Shown piece after piece: positions 60,470 to 64,000 of a DNA stretch of 64,000 bases. The notes beneath the pieces were generated by a model, which saw only the letters and a program-made list of their open reading frames with translations, was not told the origin of the DNA and searched no databases. The stretch is from Lutimonas zeaxanthinifaciens (GTDB lineage Bacteria > Bacteroidota > Bacteroidia > Flavobacteriales > Flavobacteriaceae), in the NCBI RefSeq assembly GCF_030503675.1, contig NZ_CP129964.1:2790001-2854000 (forward strand), given 5' to 3'. Numbering within the stretch: position 1 is the stretch's first letter; each line of letters starts with the position of its first letter. Position numbers and translations under genes: made by a program.

Positions 60470-61438
60470 TTATTTTTTCTTCGGCTTATACCCTGATTTC
60501 CTGAACAATTCCTCATTGTCCATTAAAATCATTTCCCTGAGGCTGGAATCTGAATTTTGCATAAATGATTTTACAATTTGCCATCCAAACCATACCCCGA
60601 TCTGACCCGGAGAATCTTTATCTACTTCCAGGAAGAATTTTGAGAAAGGTGCATCAGCGATAAACCTGTCCGTTAGGCTCGCATCATTGGAATATAGCAT
60701 TTCGTTTTCTACATAATACTTCCAGATATCTACTTCGCTATTTTCGGCCCATTCAAATTGAGACCTTTCATACCCAATTAGTTCCTGTTCACTGACTCCT
60801 GGAAGAAATGCAGACATAAGGTACATTTTTTTTCCTTGTTGAATGATACGAGAAATAAAAGAATTCGTTGACGGCTTCATCAGAACAGGCTCCGAGAGTT
60901 TCTCGGCAACGTCAACAACCATATGCTCCTTTCGAAAATTTTGTTTGATATACGCAGGATAGTCCGAATATACCTCATGATCTTTTCCGAGATAAACATC
61001 GAGAGATATGAATAATAAACTATCTGCAAAAATGACCCGGTTTTCATAATCAACCATACTCAATACAGTAATTACTTTGGGCTCTTCGAATTTCGGAAAA
61101 TAATGTTTCACGTGTTTAAACAAATCGCTAAGCGCTGCTTCCTCCTCAGAAAAATCCCCAAAGACCTCTTTTGTTGAATTATAAAGAAACAATTCATCCT
61201 CATCACGCATTTTAGAGGTCCATATGGAATCAGGATTGCCGGCTGGAAACAGGTAAGGAAAATCAGATTTCAGCTGCCCGAGATTTTCTGGCCCCGACGT
61301 ATAGAATCTCTCTTCAAACCTGAGAATTTCCATCTTTAAGTCGATACCGGACAGATCGATTGTTGTTTCTTTTTTCTTTCCACATGAAATAAAACCAATA
61401 ACAAATAGAAAAAGAAAAGTGTATTTAATACTATTCAT
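60470..61438 (-). CDS. gldB: gliding motility lipoprotein GldB
   Basis: The 322-residue lipoprotein has the lipobox FISCGKK with modified Cys19. It shows GldB landmarks such as LRFEERFYTSGPENLGQLKSDFPYLFP (two blocks), IFADSLLFISLDVYLG and GQIGVWFGWQIVKSFM near the end. GldB is essential for gliding in Flavobacterium johnsoniae. It is divergent from nadE and upstream of gldC. Confidence 0.93.
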   Translation of the reverse strand: MNSIKYTFLFLFVIGFISCGKKKETTIDLSGIDLKMEILRFEERFYTSGPENLGQLKSDFPYLFPAGNPDSIWTSKMRDEDELFLYNSTKEVFGDFSEEEAALSDLFKHVKHYFPKFEEPKVITVLSMVDYENRVIFADSLLFISLDVYLGKDHEVYSDYPAYIKQNFRKEHMVVDVAEKLSEPVLMKPSTNSFISRIIQQGKKMYLMSAFLPGVSEQELIGYERSQFEWAENSEVDIWKYYVENEMLYSNDASLTDRFIADAPFSKFFLEVDKDSPGQIGVWFGWQIVKSFMQNSDSSLREMILMDNEELFRKSGYKPKKK

Positions 61439-61464
61439 CTAAATAAATTGAAGAGAAAAATTAA

Positions 61465-61472
61465 TATTTTTG
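61465..61472 (+). promoter_or_regulatory. candidate -7 element for nadE
   Basis: TATTTTTG matches TAnnTTTG, 31 nt before the nadE ATG at 61504, in the intergenic region shared with gldB. Confidence 0.4.
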
Positions 61473-61503
61473 TGCTTCGCAAAACTAATAAATACTTGCC
61501 ATA

Positions 61504-62295
61504 ATGAAGACAGAAAAAGTTATAAATCATATTGTAAACTGGTTGAAAGATTACGCCACTCAGGCTGGAGTTAAAGGTTTTGTAGTTGGAGTTTCCGGAG
61601 GTATCGATTCTGCAGTGACCTCTACCCTGTGCGCTAAGACGGGCCTCGAAGTGCTTTGTCTTGAAATGCCTATTCACCAGGCTCCTTCTCAGGTAAGCAG
61701 AGCTCTTCATCATATTGACTGGATGAAAACTCAATATCCCAATGTTCAAATGACACAGGTAAACCTTACTCAGGTTTTTGACAGCCTTATCGCTGCTTTA
61801 CCTTCTGTTGATAATGAGGAGGACAGATTTATGTCTCTTGCGAATACAAGGGCCAGATTAAGAATGACTTCCTTATATTATTTTGCCGCACTTCAGGGGC
61901 TGCTCGTAGCAGGAACCGGAAATAAAGTTGAGGATTTTGGAGTAGGATTTTATACCAAATACGGGGATGGCGGTGTTGATCTCAGCCCTATTGCCGACCT
62001 TATGAAAAGTGAGGTATACACCCTTGCAAAATTTATGGGTATCAATGAGGATATTATAAAGGCGGCTCCTACAGACGGTCTTTGGGGAGATGATCGAACC
62101 GATGAAGACCAGATCGGGGCAAGTTATGACGAACTCGAATGGGCGATGCGATTTGTTGAATCAGAATCAAATCCGAATCCCCTTGATGAAAGGCAAAAAC
62201 AGGTGCTTGATATTTATAACAGAATGCATCAGGCAAATAAGCATAAAATGGTAGCTATACCGGTTTGTGAAATACCTTTGGATCTAAAAAACTAA
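61504..62295 (+). CDS. nadE: NAD+ synthetase
   Basis: NadE makes NAD+ from deamido-NAD+. The 263-residue product has the synthetase P-loop GVSGGIDSAVTSTLC at about 29-43, GTGNKVEDFGVGFYTKYGDGGVDLSPI (two blocks) and APTDGLWGDDRTDEDQIG. There is no nitrilase-type glutaminase domain, so ammonia is the likely nitrogen donor. It is divergent from gldB and its stop overlaps the dnaG stop by 4 nt, tail to tail. Confidence 0.94.
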   Translation: MKTEKVINHIVNWLKDYATQAGVKGFVVGVSGGIDSAVTSTLCAKTGLEVLCLEMPIHQAPSQVSRALHHIDWMKTQYPNVQMTQVNLTQVFDSLIAALPSVDNEEDRFMSLANTRARLRMTSLYYFAALQGLLVAGTGNKVEDFGVGFYTKYGDGGVDLSPIADLMKSEVYTLAKFMGINEDIIKAAPTDGLWGDDRTDEDQIGASYDELEWAMRFVESESNPNPLDERQKQVLDIYNRMHQANKHKMVAIPVCEIPLDLKN

Positions 62296-64000
62296 ATCAC
62301 CCTGTTCAGTTTCTCAAAGAGAAGTTGTTTGAGCGCTGTATAATCCCGAATGGATTCGAGCATCTCAGAATTGTCAATTTCTACGGCTTGTTGTTGCTCT
62401 TCCTGATTGTTTTTTAAGTTGCTTTTTAAAGCTTGTATTTTTTCAGCAATCAAAAGTCTTCTCAAGTTATAGAGCACATCCATTACTAATTTGGGAAGAT
62501 AACTTTCTTTATTCTTGACATAAATATCGTGTTTCTCCCAGTTACTGAGAACATACCTTTCTTCATCCATCAAAATATCGGTGACCGTAGCTGCCACTTC
62601 CTGATCTTCATGATTTGTAAAAAGATCCGCGCTTATTTTTTCTTCCTGATTAAGGAGATGAATAATTTCATAATAGATCTTTAAAAAGACGGGATTTGTA
62701 AATTCAATCTCATCTTCCTGTAAGTGCATATAGATTTCCTTGCAAACTTCATTTGTGTAGTTCGTCTTAACAATTCTTTTTTTTCCGTCATCATCAGTTT
62801 CAGCAGTGAAATCAATAAAATCGACCTCCTGGTTCCCATAGAGTAAAAGAATTTCGATAATCTTCTTTTCCATCTGGAACAACTGATCAATCTTAATGGC
62901 CTCTTTGGTTTCCTTCTTTACTCCAGTGAAAGGTGTTTTGGCTATTGCTGGCCCGACAACACTACTCTTATTTTCCCGTTTTAAAATCTGAGATAATTCA
63001 TTAAAGAGAACAGATTCTGAAATATTCATGATCCTGGCACATTCCTGCACATAGATCTCCTTCTGAATATTATTTGGTATCTTAGAAATACTCGCCACAA
63101 TATCTCGGATCAAACCTGCTCTTTTAATCGGATCATTCTTTGTTTCCTCAAGCAGTAGGGAGGTTTTAAACTGAATAAAATCCTGGGAATTTCCCTCTAA
63201 ATAGGATTTTAACTCTTCTTCGGTTTTTGACTTGGCAAAACTGTCAGGATCCTCACCCTCGGGAAAAGTTACAACCTTAACATTCAGACCTTGTTCCAGT
63301 ATGAGATCTATTCCTCGAAGAGAGGCTCTTATTCCGGCCGCATCACCATCAAATAAAACGGTAATGTTATTAGTCAATCTATTGATCAATCGAATCTGAT
63401 CCGGAGTCAAAGCCGTTCCTGAAGAGGCCACCACATTCTCAATACCTGATTGCCACATTGAAATAACATCCGTATAACCTTCTACCAAATAACAATTGTC
63501 CTCTTTGGCTATACGCTGTTTAGCCTGATAAATACCATAAAGAATCTTGCTTTTATGATAAATGAGACTTTCAGGTGAGTTTAGATATTTTGCTGCTCTT
63601 TTATCCGAAGACAGGGTTCTTCCTCCAAATCCAAGAATCCTTCCACTCATACTGTGAATCGGAAACATGACACGCCCCTTAAAACGGTCAAATTTTCTGT
63701 TTTCTTTGACAATGGTCAATCCTGTTCCTTCAAGAAATTCCAATTCGTATTTCTTTTCCAGAGCCGTATCTGTAAACGCCGACCACTCATCTGTACAATA
63801 CCCCAGTTCGAACTTTTTGATGGTCTCCTCGGTAAATCCTCTTTCCTTAAAATAGGTAAGACCGATCGCTTTTCCTTTTTCCGAATTCCAAAGGATTTCG
63901 GTAAAATAATTTTTAGCATATTCCGATACAAGAAATAAGCTTTCTCTTTCATCAAATCGCTTCTTTTCCTGATCGGTTTGAACCGTTTCTTCAATTTCGA
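62292..64000 (-). CDS. dnaG: DNA primase, C-terminal part (gene runs off the right edge)
   Basis: DnaG makes RNA primers for replication. The reading frame stays open to the window edge at 64000, so about 569 codons are visible and the N-terminal zinc-binding domain lies outside. The visible part starts in the region before the core (FTEETIKKFELGYC, VMFPIHSMSGRILGFGGRTL). It includes the TOPRIM motifs VEGYTDVISMWQSG, SSGTALTPDQIRLI and LFDGDAAGIRASLRGIDL. The C-terminal helicase-binding domain is Glu-rich and divergent, as usual. A separate start at 63743 is only the first internal TTG, not the real start. Confidence 0.93.
   Translation of the reverse strand, partial: EIEETVQTDQEKKRFDERESLFLVSEYAKNYFTEILWNSEKGKAIGLTYFKERGFTEETIKKFELGYCTDEWSAFTDTALEKKYELEFLEGTGLTIVKENRKFDRFKGRVMFPIHSMSGRILGFGGRTLSSDKRAAKYLNSPESLIYHKSKILYGIYQAKQRIAKEDNCYLVEGYTDVISMWQSGIENVVASSGTALTPDQIRLINRLTNNITVLFDGDAAGIRASLRGIDLILEQGLNVKVVTFPEGEDPDSFAKSKTEEELKSYLEGNSQDFIQFKTSLLLEETKNDPIKRAGLIRDIVASISKIPNNIQKEIYVQECARIMNISESVLFNELSQILKRENKSSVVGPAIAKTPFTGVKKETKEAIKIDQLFQMEKKIIEILLLYGNQEVDFIDFTAETDDDGKKRIVKTNYTNEVCKEIYMHLQEDEIEFTNPVFLKIYYEIIHLLNQEEKISADLFTNHEDQEVAATVTDILMDEERYVLSNWEKHDIYVKNKESYLPKLVMDVLYNLRRLLIAEKIQALKSNLKNNQEEQQQAVEIDNSEMLESIRDYTALKQLLFEKLNRVI

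Noticed and set aside
63716-63994. 92-codon minus-strand ORF at the right edge
   Set aside because: It is in a different frame from the uninterrupted dnaG reading frame, which matches the family throughout this region.

Overview
The window is AT-rich chromosomal DNA from a member of the Bacteroidota, most likely a gliding, aerobic marine-type Flavobacteriaceae. Four things point there: the gliding/type IX secretion genes sprA, gldB, gldC and a RemB-like outer-membrane protein; an alternative complex III (ACIII) operon feeding a cytochrome c oxidase; promoters with the Bacteroidota -7 element TAnnTTTG; and little sign of Shine-Dalgarno sites, with several TTG starts (sprA, queG, folK-dNK, the 2TM protein). 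I see no tRNA, rRNA, IS element, prophage, CRISPR array or defence island. This is mostly core genome, and the interest lies in domain fusions and regulatory DNA.

Layout. 1-7.8 kb is amino-acid biosynthesis: the start of ilvD behind a branched-chain amino-acid attenuator with its own Ile/Val-rich leader peptide, an unknown helical-repeat protein, leuA-leuB, a nitroreductase and cysE-cysM. 7.8-10.2 kb holds a penicillin-acylase-family hydrolase. 10.3-21.8 kb, on the minus strand, is the respiratory block actABCDEF followed by coxB-coxA. A terminator and a second promoter separate act from cox, and the act and cox promoters carry matching Crp/Fnr-like palindromes. 22-28.7 kb carries a SPOR protein, ruvB, a three-domain AraC-type regulator, queG, maeB and ruvA. 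28.7-36.5 kb carries sprA (2355 codons), gcvH and a VanZ-like gene. 36.6-38.3 kb holds two tandem TonB paralogues. 38.4-41.6 kb is deoC with a two-gene aldehyde dehydrogenase pair resembling a split ALDH16. 41.6-46.8 kb holds a sugar N-acetyltransferase, the RemB-like protein and a DUF5686 outer-membrane protein. 46.9-51 kb has an AraC regulator, pdhB and etfB-etfA. 51-55.2 kb is nucleotide and folate metabolism: a DUF151 nuclease-type protein, a nucleoside transporter, thyA, two small proteins and folA. 55.2-64 kb holds a secreted protein divergent from an AraC regulator, sppA, a folK-deoxynucleoside kinase fusion, gldC, gldB, nadE and the 3' part of dnaG.

How the genes fit together. ACIII oxidises menaquinol and passes electrons to the oxidase. 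ETF and pyruvate dehydrogenase feed the same chain, and MaeB supplies NADPH and pyruvate. The nucleoside transporter, DeoC/ALDH pair, deoxynucleoside kinase, ThyA and FolA together cover (deoxy)nucleoside uptake, salvage, breakdown and dTMP synthesis. SprA, GldB, GldC and the RemB-like protein serve the cell-surface motility/secretion apparatus.

I did not find a clearly new biological system. The best leads are the complete ilv attenuator, the paired Crp/Fnr-like promoters of ACIII and the oxidase, the seven-haem ActA with a duplicated cytochrome c module, the split ALDH16-like pair, the DUF4242/cyclase-like/AraC regulator, the TonB-like domain on the RemB-like protein, and a terminator placed between promoter and start codon of an AraC gene.
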